From Legionella sp. (GTDB lineage: Bacteria > Pseudomonadota > Gammaproteobacteria > Legionellales > Legionellaceae): DNA of 32,054 bases. Positions 17,841 through 26,264 of the stretch are shown here, piece by piece (positions within the stretch are counted from its first letter, which is position 1; every line of letters starts with the position of its first letter). The stretch is from NCBI GenBank assembly GCA_013697625.1, contig JACCWN010000025.1:1-32054 (forward strand), given 5' to 3'. Made by a program: the position numbers and the translations under genes. The notes under the pieces are model-generated. The model saw only the letters and a list, made by a program, of their open reading frames with translations, was not told the DNA's origin and did not search any database.

Positions 17841-17860
17841 TTCTTACTCCACTATGATTA

Positions 17861-18568
17861 CTAGGTGACAGCATTTTTTTCCAGCGATTTTAAAAAAACG
17901 TCATCGTCCGTTTTTTTTGCTATTTTCTTAGCTAGAGTTAAAAATGCTCCATCATTTAATACTAATTTTGGGAATTTTTTAAGAAGCCTTACTGCTTCAG
18001 AGGAATTACCCAACTGGTTTTCTAATTTAACCAACTCGTAAAGAGATCCATTTCTGGTAGGATCTTGATTCAAAGCCGCTTTAAAATAAAGTCTGGCTTT
18101 TTTGTAATCTGGACTTGCTAAAGCACATAATCCCGCATTTTCATACGCTGCGGATGTATGTAAATATTGCTCGTCTTTAATAGCTTTTAAAAAGTAAGCC
18201 TCTGATTGTTTATATTGTGCCTGTCGACATAAGAAAGCGCCATAATTATTGAGTTGGGCACCATCTTGATCAGATAGAGACAGGGCTTTTAGATAATATT
18301 TTTTCGCTTGATCCAACTCATGGGTTTGTTCAAAATAATATGCCATAGCCGCATTCACATCAGGAGAGTGTGGTGATTGCTTTAAAGCCAACAATAATTT
18401 CTTTTTTGCCCGAGGCCTGGACCCTTGTTTTAAATAACTCAATCCTAATTGTGTATTATAGGCTGCAGCTTGATTTAAATTTGTCTTTTGATCAGATTGC
18501 AATTCTGGATTCAGACTACAAGCTTGCATACAAACCATCAAGATAAAAACCAATACACCTTTAAACAC
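17861..18568 (-). CDS. pilW: Type IV pilus biogenesis lipoprotein PilW/PilF (TPR)
   Basis: Outer-membrane pilotin that assembles the PilQ secretin. 235 residues; GTG start, signal peptide MFKGVLVFILMVCMQAC with lipidated Cys17, then TPR helices (AYNTQLGLSYLKQG, SPDVNAAMAYYFEQTHELDQAKKYY, LNNYGAFLCRQAQYKQSEAYF, YENAGLCALASPDYKKARLYF). The residues Y-NTQLGL-YL-QG are family-typical. A possible promoter lies at 18600-18605. Followed by rodZ after 20 bases. Other pil genes are not in the window. Confidence 0.92.
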   Translation of the reverse strand: MFKGVLVFILMVCMQACSLNPELQSDQKTNLNQAAAYNTQLGLSYLKQGSRPRAKKKLLLALKQSPHSPDVNAAMAYYFEQTHELDQAKKYYLKALSLSDQDGAQLNNYGAFLCRQAQYKQSEAYFLKAIKDEQYLHTSAAYENAGLCALASPDYKKARLYFKAALNQDPTRNGSLYELVKLENQLGNSSEAVRLLKKFPKLVLNDGAFLTLAKKIAKKTDDDVFLKSLEKNAVT

Positions 18569-18599
18569 GTTTATAACTATACTATGGATTTAATCCAGC

Positions 18600-18605
18600 A
18601 TTATA
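18600..18605 (-). promoter_or_regulatory. Candidate -10 box upstream of pilW
   Basis: Minus-strand TATAAT with a weak -35 (CTAGCA, 18628-18623) at 17 bases. It lies in the 195-bp gap between rlmN and pilW, the only sizeable gap in the block, and would start transcription about 25 bases before the pilW GTG. Confidence 0.4.
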
Positions 18606-18763
18606 CCCAAGATACTTTAAAATGCTAGGCTTTAGTTTATCCATACCTACTGCCCTTAAGTTAGCCTGAGTTCTGGATAAGAACGAGAAGAAAGCCTTAT
18701 TCTCACTGAACAGTTCGTGCGGAGGGATGTCCACAGATTTAGGGAGTCTTATTCGTTTGAGGC

Positions 18764-19870
18764 TTATTTTTGACTTACAAAATGAAGCTTTTGCCATCTT
18801 TGCGATCTACTTGTTCTATCTAGTACTTCGCCAGCCAATTGACCACAGGCAGCATCAATGTCATCACCGCGGGTTTTACGAGTAATGGCATTTATCTTGT
18901 GCTTATCAAGGTAGGTTCTGAATGATTCAATGGTGTCCCAAGATGAACGCTCATATTCGGTCATTGGAAAGGGATTAAATGGTATTAAGTTTACCTTGCA
19001 GGGTACGTCTTGTAATAGTTCTACCAATTGTTCGGCATGCTCAGGTTGATCATTGATCCCTTTTAGCATGACGTATTCAAAGGTAACCTTTCTGCGTGGT
19101 TCATCTTGAAAATACTTTTTACATAAAGCCATTAATTGAGATAAAGGATATTTTTTATTGATGGGTACCAGCACATTCCGTAGTGCGTCGGTGGGTGCAT
19201 GTAAAGACACAGCTAAAGCAACTGGACTCTCAACTTTTAGCCGCTCTAATTCAGGTAAGACACCAGAAGTGCTTAAGGTGACCCGACGTTTGGATAAACC
19301 ATAAGCAAAATCATCCATCATAAGACTCATTGCGGTAACTACATTCTCAAAATTAAGAAGCGGCTCGCCCATGCCCATCATGACAACATTTGTAACTTTT
19401 CTATCATGGCACCCTTGAGTTAAGGACAGCTCTCTGACCGCTACCCACACTTGGCCTATGATTTCTCCGGTGCTTAGGTTTCTATTGAAACCCTGCTTAG
19501 CGGTGGAGCAAAAAGAGCAATTTAGTCCACAGCCCACCTGGGAAGAAACGCACAAAGTACCACGGTTACGCTCAGGAATGTACACGGTTTCAATGCAATT
19601 GCCGCAATTTAATTTAAGCAACCATTTGTGCGTGCCGTCTTTAGATTTTTGGCAGCTTACAATTTCAGGAAGCGCAACCTCTGATAAACGAGACAGTTTT
19701 TCTCTTAAGGGTTTGCCAAGATTGGTCATTTGGGTAAAATCAATGAGGCCTGTTTGATGAATCCACTGAAGAATTTGTTGAGCACGAAAGGGTTTTTCAC
19801 CCCACTGGCTTAACAATTCACGCATTTTAGGATAATTATAATCTAAAAGATTAACTTTTTGGCTTGACAT
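18764..19870 (-). CDS. rlmN: 23S rRNA/tRNA adenine C2-methyltransferase RlmN
   Basis: Radical-SAM enzyme methylating A2503 of 23S rRNA and A37 of some tRNAs. 368 residues. [20 protein letters not shown] carries the iron-sulphur cysteines (114, 118, 121), and [14 protein letters not shown] near the C-terminus holds the second catalytic cysteine; [13 protein letters not shown] is the SAM-binding stretch. ATG 19870 is preceded by GGAG seven bases upstream; an upstream TTG at 19882 contains that site in frame and is unlikely. It follows ndk after 20 bases. Confidence 0.97.
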   Translation of the reverse strand: MSSQKVNLLDYNYPKMRELLSQWGEKPFRAQQILQWIHQTGLIDFTQMTNLGKPLREKLSRLSEVALPEIVSCQKSKDGTHKWLLKLNCGNCIETVYIPERNRGTLCVSSQVGCGLNCSFCSTAKQGFNRNLSTGEIIGQVWVAVRELSLTQGCHDRKVTNVVMMGMGEPLLNFENVVTAMSLMMDDFAYGLSKRRVTLSTSGVLPELERLKVESPVALAVSLHAPTDALRNVLVPINKKYPLSQLMALCKKYFQDEPRRKVTFEYVMLKGINDQPEHAEQLVELLQDVPCKVNLIPFNPFPMTEYERSSWDTIESFRTYLDKHKINAITRKTRGDDIDAACGQLAGEVLDRTSRSQRWQKLHFVSQK

Positions 19871-19890
19871 ACCCAACTCCAAATCGGTAA

Positions 19891-20316
19891 CTATCGATCA
19901 CACAAATCGGTTGGTTCAAAGAAAAAAGCAATTTCAACTGCAGCGTTTTCTATGCTATCTGAACCATGAACTGCATTTGCATCAATACTGTCAGCAAAAT
20001 CTGCACGAATGGTACCAGCAGCAGCTTCTTTAGGATTAGTAGCACCCATCAAATCTCTATGTTTAGCAACAGCATTGTCACCTTGTAAGACTTGAATCAT
20101 GACAGGACCAGATATCATAAAATCTACTAAATCTTTAAAAAAAGGACGTGCTCTGTGGATTTCATAAAATTTTTCAGCATTTTCACGAGACAATTGGGTC
20201 ATTTTCGCTGCGATAGGCGTGAGCCCTGCTTGCTCAAATCGGCTATAAATTTGGCCAATAACCTGTTTTGCTACCGCATCGGGTTTAATAATAGATAAGG
20301 TTCGTTCTTTAGCCAT
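19891..20316 (-). CDS. ndk: Nucleoside diphosphate kinase
   Basis: Balances (d)NTP pools by moving the gamma phosphate through a phosphohistidine. 141 residues: [12 protein letters not shown] with Lys11, [11 protein letters not shown], and NAVHGSDS with catalytic His117, numbered as in E. coli. ATG 20316 has GGAG six to seven bases before it, better than an in-frame ATG at 20328. A good promoter stands upstream (20351-20379), making ndk the probable first gene of the ndk-rlmN-pilW-rodZ-hisS-yfgM-bamB-der block. Confidence 0.97.
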   Translation of the reverse strand: MAKERTLSIIKPDAVAKQVIGQIYSRFEQAGLTPIAAKMTQLSRENAEKFYEIHRARPFFKDLVDFMISGPVMIQVLQGDNAVAKHRDLMGATNPKEAAAGTIRADFADSIDANAVHGSDSIENAAVEIAFFFEPTDLCDR

Positions 20317-20350
20317 TTTGTTCTCCATTTGGTTTAATTAAAATGTGCGT

Positions 20351-20379
20351 ATTATACATGAAACCTGTGTGAGTGGCTA
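20351..20379 (-). promoter_or_regulatory. Sigma70-type promoter for ndk
   Basis: Minus strand: -35-like TAGCCA (20379-20374), 17-base spacer, perfect -10 TATAAT (20356-20351), giving a start near 20344 and a leader of about 27 bases before the ATG at 20316. Confidence 0.6.
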
Positions 20380-20406
20380 ATATATATTTAGAAGATGGCT
20401 AAAGTG

Positions 20407-20444
20407 AAACCTGTATTACGCTTCGCTAATACAGGTTTTTTTTT
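20407..20444 (+). terminator. Palindromic repeat with T-run, terminator-like
   Basis: AAACCTGTATTA (20407-20418), loop CGCTTCGC, TAATACAGGTTT (20427-20438), then more T, nine in all (20436-20444). The core 20410-20435 is a relative of the 27-bp palindrome at 50-76, with compensating C/T and G/A changes in the stem. The T-run favours termination on the plus strand, where no gene precedes it; on the minus strand it follows the gene ending at 20513 but with only TTTCACTTT. Confidence 0.55.
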
Positions 20445-20512
20445 GTTCAACACGGTATTAGGCTGTGGTAACCCCACAGTCTTGGTCAATACAATGATGT
20501 GATGAAATCACC

Positions 20513-21397
20513 TTAACTTCCACCTAGCGTTTTATCGAAATATAGAATTTCTTTATTAATCAGATCTTGCTCTTGATTGATCTTATATTCGGGTAATAAC
20601 TTAAGTAACTCCACAGCGGTAAGAATAGCATCATGCATGAGATTGCGATAATAGCGCGCTGATTCGTTTAACTCTTTTGTTTGTGCTGAAAAATCACTGA
20701 GTTCTTCCTCTAAATTGATTGAAAATTGGATTAAACTGCTCAGCTCATTAAGGATATTTTCTTTAACCTCATGGGTTATAGAAATTTTTAATAGCTCATT
20801 GAGTTTATCAATGAACAAATATCTTTGAGAATTTATTTGAGTTGTTTTTAGATCACTATGAATCAAGGCATGTTCCAAAGCCACGGTCACCAAGGCAATA
20901 TGCGTATCAAAACCTGCATTTCTTAAATACTTATGCATGCTATGAATGGCTTTGTTTAATTGTGTTTTCCAAAGTTTGGCAAGCTCTATTAAAGCGGCTT
21001 GTGTGTGGGCAATTAAAACATTTTGGGTTATCTTCAATTGTTGAAAATCTTCTCCAAAGGTTTGTAATTTGAGCCTTTCTTCTTCTAAGGATTCACGCGT
21101 ATATTCACCAGGTGATTCTTCTTGGATAACACTGTCGCTAGATAACAAATAATCAATATGTAATTTTTGAGCATAAACATAGTAGTCAAAGGCCTGCTGC
21201 AGAACAATGCCTGTGAGCACAAGTTTTAAGGGTATTTGCAAAATGATGTTATAAAAGCTATTAGGATTTTTAATAACAGATGAAAGCTTATCCGGTGATA
21301 ACCGAATCTGGTATCTACCAAGAATCCGTTCAATGGTTATTAAGCCATAGGTGGATAACCATTGCTCCCCCTCCACATCCTTTTGATTTGAATTCAT
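20513..21397 (-). CDS. Unrecognised helical protein
   Basis: 294 residues with no family I can name. It begins MNSNQKDVEGEQWLSTYGLI after AGGTGAGG, a strong ribosome site. The sequence reads as almost all alpha helix, with a moderately hydrophobic segment around residues 47-75 (YNIILQIPLKLVLTGIVLQQAF) that could be a membrane-dipping or buried helix, an acidic stretch near 90-105, and leucine-rich, heptad-like helices from about 105 to 280. No cysteine, no signal peptide, no catalytic motif seen. Its neighbour 21557-22420 is also unknown; the spacer between them holds a mobile-looking repeat. Codon use resembles the surrounding genes. Confidence 0.75.
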   Translation of the reverse strand: MNSNQKDVEGEQWLSTYGLITIERILGRYQIRLSPDKLSSVIKNPNSFYNIILQIPLKLVLTGIVLQQAFDYYVYAQKLHIDYLLSSDSVIQEESPGEYTRESLEEERLKLQTFGEDFQQLKITQNVLIAHTQAALIELAKLWKTQLNKAIHSMHKYLRNAGFDTHIALVTVALEHALIHSDLKTTQINSQRYLFIDKLNELLKISITHEVKENILNELSSLIQFSINLEEELSDFSAQTKELNESARYYRNLMHDAILTAVELLKLLPEYKINQEQDLINKEILYFDKTLGGS

Positions 21398-21447
21398 GCC
21401 TCACCTGAGATTAAATAATACTATACCAACAAGCCGAGCTAAATACT

Positions 21448-21560
21448 TTAATTAGTCCTTGGCCGCGTAATTTATTTTTACGCAGTCCCAACCTACCGAG
21501 ACTTGACCGCGGGAGGTCGAACTAAGTAACAAAATGAGTTTTGCGCCAGCGACTAATTAA
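21448..21560. repeat. Miniature inverted-repeat element, copy 3
   Basis: 113 bp with perfect 10-bp terminal inverted repeats (TTAATTAGTC at 21448-21457, GACTAATTAA at 21551-21560); similarity continues inward (TGGC-GCG against CGC-CAGC). The interior shares CGCAGTCCC, ACTTGACCGCGGGA, TCGAACTAA and AAAATGAGTTT with copies at 5234-5299 and 12155-12261. The right end contains the stop codon of the gene at 21557-22420. No reading frame, so it would depend on a transposase encoded elsewhere if mobile. Confidence 0.82.
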
Positions 21561-22420
21561 GGTCTAGGGGCGTTTTCTGGGGCATTTTGTTCGCTGAATT
21601 CCAAACCAGCACAATGGCGTTCTAACATTTTACTTAAACCATTAACAGGATCGTGTTTCATTTCATTAAATTGTTCAGCACTTAAAGGTATACCATCTTT
21701 CGTGCAATCAAATTTATTGGTAGCCGGATGAAACTCAGCATCAACACCCCACCCCTTAAGCCAAATTGAAACCATGCGCATATGACTTTGATTTCGGCTA
21801 GCCATACTCGCATCCATACTGTTTTGTCGGATTTGGTTATTAATTTTATCAGAAGGGTCGAGTGCGAACTCTGCCACATGTACTTTTCCATCATCAAACT
21901 CCACCAAGTGTCGTAGCATAGGCAACACAACCTCAGGTGGAAAATTTGTTAAAATTCTAAGATCTCGCACACTACTTTCTAAACCACGGAGGAATTGATG
22001 TTTGAGTTCTCTAAAGATCGCAGCACCTGGTAATGTAGATTGCTCCTCGGGAGAAAGCTGTCTCATTGAGTAATGAAGGGCCTTCACCAATAAATAATAA
22101 TCAGCAACCATGCTGGATATAAAATATTTAGCATCCTGGTAAGTCGTCTGCCCTTTTGCACTTAAGGATTCCTCCGCAGCTTCCATCATTACTTCATCAC
22201 GGCTGACCATCTCCCCTCTTTGGTTTTTGGCCATGTTGTTTTGAACTGATGTATCTACGGCCTTAGATCTTTCAAGATCGTGTCTTTCTTTATTAACAAT
22301 ATCCTGTTCATGTTGCATTTTTTCATATTGAATTCGATAATTGTGTTTTACTAAATTTTCAACTTCCTTTTGATAATTTTTGTAATCTTCTGGTGATAAT
22401 TTAAACTCTAAGTCTGGCAT
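21557..22420 (-). CDS. Unrecognised protein with coiled-coil N-terminus
   Basis: 287 residues, no family I can name. GGAG precedes ATG 22420. Residues 1-65 are highly charged and probably coiled coil (YQKEVENLVKHNYRIQYEKM...), 66-95 look disordered and acidic, then a folded part with YFISSMVADYYLLVKALHYS, HQFLRGLESSVRDLRILTNF and WLKGWGVDAEFHPATNKFDC. The C-terminus is polar and proline-rich (EFSEQNAPENAPRP). No signal peptide or membrane helix. The TAA stop lies in the terminal repeat of the adjacent element, so the C-terminus may have been altered by insertion. It lies 18 bases after lpxH and may share its transcript. Confidence 0.75.
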   Translation of the reverse strand: MPDLEFKLSPEDYKNYQKEVENLVKHNYRIQYEKMQHEQDIVNKERHDLERSKAVDTSVQNNMAKNQRGEMVSRDEVMMEAAEESLSAKGQTTYQDAKYFISSMVADYYLLVKALHYSMRQLSPEEQSTLPGAAIFRELKHQFLRGLESSVRDLRILTNFPPEVVLPMLRHLVEFDDGKVHVAEFALDPSDKINNQIRQNSMDASMASRNQSHMRMVSIWLKGWGVDAEFHPATNKFDCTKDGIPLSAEQFNEMKHDPVNGLSKMLERHCAGLEFSEQNAPENAPRP

Positions 22421-22438
22421 TACAACACTCCCGAAACA

Positions 22439-23155
22439 TCATAAAAAATCAAAATACAAACCCTTTGAGCTATTATAACTCAATATTTGTGGCTTGTCAT
22501 CCCAGTCACTTAAAACATAACGACGCATGTTTATATTTTTAAAGGAATAATGGCTAATTCCAGGTTTATGCGTATGTCCATGAATCAGTAAACTCACCTT
22601 TTCATGAAACATATGATTTACCACGGTACTGGCTACCACATCCATCTGTTCGGGGGGCTTGGTTTGAGCCATGCTGAGCTTTCGAACTTTATTCGCCAAT
22701 CCTATACGATAGGACAAAGGTAAACAGGAAAACATCCAGGTAAACACGGGATTTCTTGTTAATTTTCGAAATCGTTGGTGGTTTTTGTCCAAGGTACAAT
22801 ATCCATCTCCATGCATCAGCAATACATCCTCCCCACCAAGCTTTAGGTGGGTAGGTTCTCGTAAAACTTCCCAGCCAGCAAGCTTTGCAAAGGTCTGGTT
22901 TAATAAAAAATCTCGATTGCCAGGCATAAAAAAAACACAAACACCTACGCTTTTAAGACTTTGAAGTTGGTTGGCAATACCATGACTCCAATCATCTATA
23001 GCATCATCACCTACCCAAACATGAAAAAAATCGCCTAAGATGTACACTTTTTTAGTGGAAATTTTAGCCCATTCTATAAATGCATCAAACTTAGATTGCA
23101 GGTCCTTGTCTTTGGGATGTAAGTGTAAATCTGAAATAAACACAAGGTCATTCAT
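22439..23155 (-). CDS. lpxH: UDP-2,3-diacylglucosamine diphosphatase
   Basis: Lipid A pathway enzyme that hydrolyses UDP-2,3-diacylglucosamine to lipid X. Calcineurin-like phosphoesterase motifs in order: ISDLHL (8-13), LGDFFHVWVGDD, PGNRD, MHGDGYC and IHGHTHKPG, all metal-binding positions present. 238 residues, the usual length. Peripheral membrane, Mn-dependent by family. Its ATG overlaps the minC stop as ATGA, so minC and lpxH are translationally coupled. The presence of lpxH indicates a lipid A-bearing outer membrane. Confidence 0.95.
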   Translation of the reverse strand: MNDLVFISDLHLHPKDKDLQSKFDAFIEWAKISTKKVYILGDFFHVWVGDDAIDDWSHGIANQLQSLKSVGVCVFFMPGNRDFLLNQTFAKLAGWEVLREPTHLKLGGEDVLLMHGDGYCTLDKNHQRFRKLTRNPVFTWMFSCLPLSYRIGLANKVRKLSMAQTKPPEQMDVVASTVVNHMFHEKVSLLIHGHTHKPGISHYSFKNINMRRYVLSDWDDKPQILSYNSSKGLYFDFL

Positions 23156-23859
23156 AAAGGCTCAATATGAATATGCTCATCTAGTAAATAAATTTGACAA
23201 GGGCCCTGCATGGGTTCTATTGCATCACTTAATTTATAAAATCCAGCAATAGAAACCAACTCAGCTTCTAAGGATTGACAAAAAATACGTGCCTGTTTAT
23301 CTCCAGACATTCCCGCCAAGGCCCGTCCTCTCAAGGCGCCATACACATGAATGGACCCATCTGCTAATAACTCTGCGCCATGACTTACGGTTGAGGTGAT
23401 TATTAAATCTGCAGCTTTGGCAACTACTTGCTGACCCGAACGCACAGGTGTTGATATTAATTTTGTTTTTACAGCCGCAACATGGGGTTCAGTGACTGAC
23501 TCAATGATGACTCTATCTTGGGTTGAAGAAGCGTTGAGAACAGCTAGTCCTTGCTGGTATGCTATTGTTTCTAAAAATGAATTGCCACCTTGAATAGCGA
23601 TAGGAATCATTCCATGCATGTTTGCTATTTGGCACAGTGTGTGTAAGTCTACTTCATGTTGCCCTACAAAAGACAAATCAAAGACCACCGGCGTTTGTCG
23701 GAATAAGTTTGGAGCCTGCTCTACCGTTTGCGCACATTGATTTGAAAATAATTCCTTGTCTGTATCTAATATTTGCAGAACTGTAAGTGTATAAAGTCTA
23801 CCCTTTAATTTAAAGGACTGAGACCTTGTGGCATTTTCACTCATATGGATGATACCCAT
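23152..23859 (-). CDS. minC: Septum site-determining protein MinC
   Basis: Inhibits FtsZ ring formation at the poles when recruited by MinD. 235 residues: N-terminal FtsZ-binding domain (SFKLKGRLYTLTVLQI...VVFDLSF), a linker, then the beta-helix C-terminal domain with STPVRSGQQVVAKAADLIITSTVSHGAEL-type sequence, IHVYGALRGRALAG and LEAELVSIAGFYKLSD, which binds MinD. The start may be ATG 23859 or 23844 (MSENATRS); the latter fits E. coli better, but neither has a ribosome site. minD and minE, usual partners, do not follow; lpxH does. Confidence 0.93.
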   Translation of the reverse strand: MGIIHMSENATRSQSFKLKGRLYTLTVLQILDTDKELFSNQCAQTVEQAPNLFRQTPVVFDLSFVGQHEVDLHTLCQIANMHGMIPIAIQGGNSFLETIAYQQGLAVLNASSTQDRVIIESVTEPHVAAVKTKLISTPVRSGQQVVAKAADLIITSTVSHGAELLADGSIHVYGALRGRALAGMSGDKQARIFCQSLEAELVSIAGFYKLSDAIEPMQGPCQIYLLDEHIHIEPL

Positions 23860-23915
23860 AACTGATATTTTTGTTTATACTACCACGCGGAAATTAATAA
23901 CAGAAGGATGTTAAA

Positions 23916-25646
23916 GTGGATAAACGATGGTTTGAACAATATCAGGAAGGCGTGCCACATGAAATTGACTCAAGTCAGTATGTATCCTTAGTCGACCTAT
24001 TTACAGAATCATGCAATCGTCACTCCCAACGAATAGCATATTCCAACATGGGCAGTGACATATCCTATGCAAAATTAAATCATTTAAGCCGTGATTTCGC
24101 AGCCTATTTACAACAACTGGGCTTAGAAAAAGGCGCACGCATTGCGATTATGATGCCCAATATTCTACAATATCCAGTGGTTTTATTTGCGATTTTACGT
24201 GCAGGCTACATCGTTGTGAATACCAACCCTCTGTATACCAGTGATGAAGTTATCCATCAGATGGATGATTCCGGGGCTCAGGCCATTGTGGTACTTGCAA
24301 ATTTTGCAAAAACCCTTGAAAAAGCACTCCCATCTGTTCCTAACCTTAAACACATCATCGTGACACAAGTGGGCGATTTGTTCTCTCCATTCAAAAAGTT
24401 ACTAGTGAACTTTACAGTTAAGCACATAAAAAAAATGGTCAAGCCCTATTCCATTGCCCATACTGTTGATTTTAGTTATGCCTTACTTGAAGGAAAGCAG
24501 TCTGTTCTACATCCAATAACACTCATGCATCAAGACATCGCATTTCTTCAATATACCGGAGGTACAACAGGCGTTGCCAAAGGGGCTATTTTAACACATG
24601 GAAATATCTTATCTAATGTCTTACAAGCCTATGCTTGGATCTCTCCTCTGGGCATCAGCGAGCAAGACATTGTGGTAACCGCCTTACCCTTGTACCATAT
24701 CTTCTCACTAACAGCCAATTGTCTGACTTTTCTAAAAGCTGGAGCCAAAAATATACTTATCACCAATCCGCGGGATGTAGATAAGTTTATAAAAGAAATC
24801 AAACATTCAGGTTTCACAGCTTTTACCGGCGTAAATACCTTGTTTAATTTGCTATTAAATCACCCACGATTTAATACCATTGACTTCAATTCTCTTAAAT
24901 TAGCACTCTCAGGCGGCATGGCACTGCAAAAAAACATCGCAATGAAATGGGCAGCCGTTACCCATTCAAGGATCCTAGAAGCTTATGGCCTTACAGAAAC
25001 AAGCCCTGCTGTGACCATCAATCCTATGTATTTGGATGGGTATAATGGCAGCATAGGATTGCCTTTGCCCTCCACAGATGTTCGCATTAGAGATGATGAG
25101 GACAAAAACGTACCTATTGGCTCAACGGGTGAATTATGTGTGAAAGGTCCACAGGTGATGCCAGGATATTGGCATAGGCCCAATGAAACCGCCCTAACCT
25201 TTACAAAAGATGGATTTTTGAAAACCGGTGACATAGTACGCATGGATGAAAAGGGTTTTATTTTTTTAGTAGATAGAAAAAAAGACATGATTGTGGTTTC
25301 AGGCTTTAATGTGTACCCCAATGAAGTTGAACAAGTAATTGGTATGCACCCAGGCGTATTAGAAGTAGGTGTTATTGGTGTTTTGGATCAAGACTCAACT
25401 GAACGGGTAAAGGCTTGTATTGTGAAAAAAGACCCTGCCTTGACAACAGCGCAAATCATTGCTCATTGCAAAGAGCATTTAACCGCTTATAAAGTTCCTA
25501 AAATTGTAGAATTTTATAATGAACTTCCAAAATCAAATGTAGGTAAAATTTTAAGGCGCGAGCTTAAAGAGAAAGTAATAGCTTCAAGTATAGCTGCTGA
25601 TGATCTGAGCTGTGAAGTTACTGCGCAAGTAAAATCCCCTGGGTAA
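23916..25646 (+). CDS. fadD: Long-chain fatty acid-CoA ligase
   Basis: Activates long-chain fatty acids to acyl-CoA for beta-oxidation or lipid synthesis; inner-membrane associated. 576 residues starting at GTG with AAGGA eight bases upstream. Signatures: AMP-binding YTGGTTGVAKGA (213-224), EAYGLTETSP, and the FACS motif DGFLKTGDIVRMDEKGF...DRKKDMIVVSGFNVYPNE, then SNVGKILRREL near the end. Similarity to E. coli FadD runs from the N-terminus (WFEQYQEGVPHEID) throughout. Divergent from minC with a 56-base gap. The last 63 bases overlap the 3' end of mutH on the other strand. With prpBCD it suggests use of fatty acids, including odd-chain ones. Confidence 0.95.
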   Translation: MDKRWFEQYQEGVPHEIDSSQYVSLVDLFTESCNRHSQRIAYSNMGSDISYAKLNHLSRDFAAYLQQLGLEKGARIAIMMPNILQYPVVLFAILRAGYIVVNTNPLYTSDEVIHQMDDSGAQAIVVLANFAKTLEKALPSVPNLKHIIVTQVGDLFSPFKKLLVNFTVKHIKKMVKPYSIAHTVDFSYALLEGKQSVLHPITLMHQDIAFLQYTGGTTGVAKGAILTHGNILSNVLQAYAWISPLGISEQDIVVTALPLYHIFSLTANCLTFLKAGAKNILITNPRDVDKFIKEIKHSGFTAFTGVNTLFNLLLNHPRFNTIDFNSLKLALSGGMALQKNIAMKWAAVTHSRILEAYGLTETSPAVTINPMYLDGYNGSIGLPLPSTDVRIRDDEDKNVPIGSTGELCVKGPQVMPGYWHRPNETALTFTKDGFLKTGDIVRMDEKGFIFLVDRKKDMIVVSGFNVYPNEVEQVIGMHPGVLEVGVIGVLDQDSTERVKACIVKKDPALTTAQIIAHCKEHLTAYKVPKIVEFYNELPKSNVGKILRRELKEKVIASSIAADDLSCEVTAQVKSPG

Positions 25647-26264
25647 GGTTTTGATTTTATTACCTTGTATATCAAATCCATAACATAAAGCTTTACCATT
25701 GGCAGCCTTTGGTCTAACTTGTAAATATTCACCGGTGCGTGCATCCAATGATTCAAGTTGGCCGGTGCTGATGAGCAGGGTCAAATAATTCCAATCCTCT
25801 TCTAACACAGACTCTTGAGAAGCGCTTGGGGACCATAACAAACCACGGCCAATTCGTCGATGTTGATAAGGAATGTCTCTGTCACCCTCAACAGGAATCC
25901 ATAAGATTTGTTTTAATTTCGAGTAACATTGTGAAGACTTCCATGTTTCTTGATGAATGGTTAATAAAGGAATGGATGTGATAAAGGTGGACTCAGCGGG
26001 TCTACCTGCCTGCCCTAAGGGTATGGTTTTGAGTTCAATGTTTAAGAATTGAAAATCTGGCTTGGCTTGATTGCTGGCATCAGCGCCTAAAAAACGTTCT
26101 ATAGCTTGCCCAACCCACCCCTTGCGTTGATTTGATTCTGCAGGAATAAGAACCCCAATTGCTTGACTTAACTGAGCAAAACTATAGCCTTCCATCTGTA
26201 GACAACGCTGGATTAACTCAGCTTTAGTCTTTGGTACGGTTTGAAGGTGTAAAGAAATCACCAT
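25584..26264 (-). CDS. mutH: DNA mismatch repair endonuclease MutH
   Basis: Nicks the unmethylated strand at hemimethylated GATC during MutSL-directed repair. 226 residues, same as family. The catalytic D-x6-E-x-K lies at Asp70, Glu77, Lys79 (DFQFLNIELKTIP), the same numbers as in E. coli; KLKQILWIPVEG, GEYLQVRPKAANGKAL and LPRGFYLRSNFT are also conserved. ATG 26264 has AGAGG just upstream and lies 41 bases inside the end of the channel gene. It implies a Dam methylase in the genome, which is not in this window. Its 3' end overlaps fadD. Confidence 0.95.
   Translation of the reverse strand: MVISLHLQTVPKTKAELIQRCLQMEGYSFAQLSQAIGVLIPAESNQRKGWVGQAIERFLGADASNQAKPDFQFLNIELKTIPLGQAGRPAESTFITSIPLLTIHQETWKSSQCYSKLKQILWIPVEGDRDIPYQHRRIGRGLLWSPSASQESVLEEDWNYLTLLISTGQLESLDARTGEYLQVRPKAANGKALCYGFDIQGNKIKTLPRGFYLRSNFTAQIISSYT

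Noticed and set aside
18582-18797. 71-codon frame between rlmN and pilW
   Set aside because: Overlaps the rlmN end, has no family pattern, and the gap is better read as a promoter region.
20462-20480. CTGTGG-TAACC-CCACAG hairpin as terminator of the 20513-21397 gene
   Set aside because: Only six pairs and no T-run after it on the minus strand.
20513-22420. Assigning the two unknown proteins as type IV secretion effectors
   Set aside because: No clear glutamate-rich C-terminal signal or eukaryotic domain; would be guesswork.
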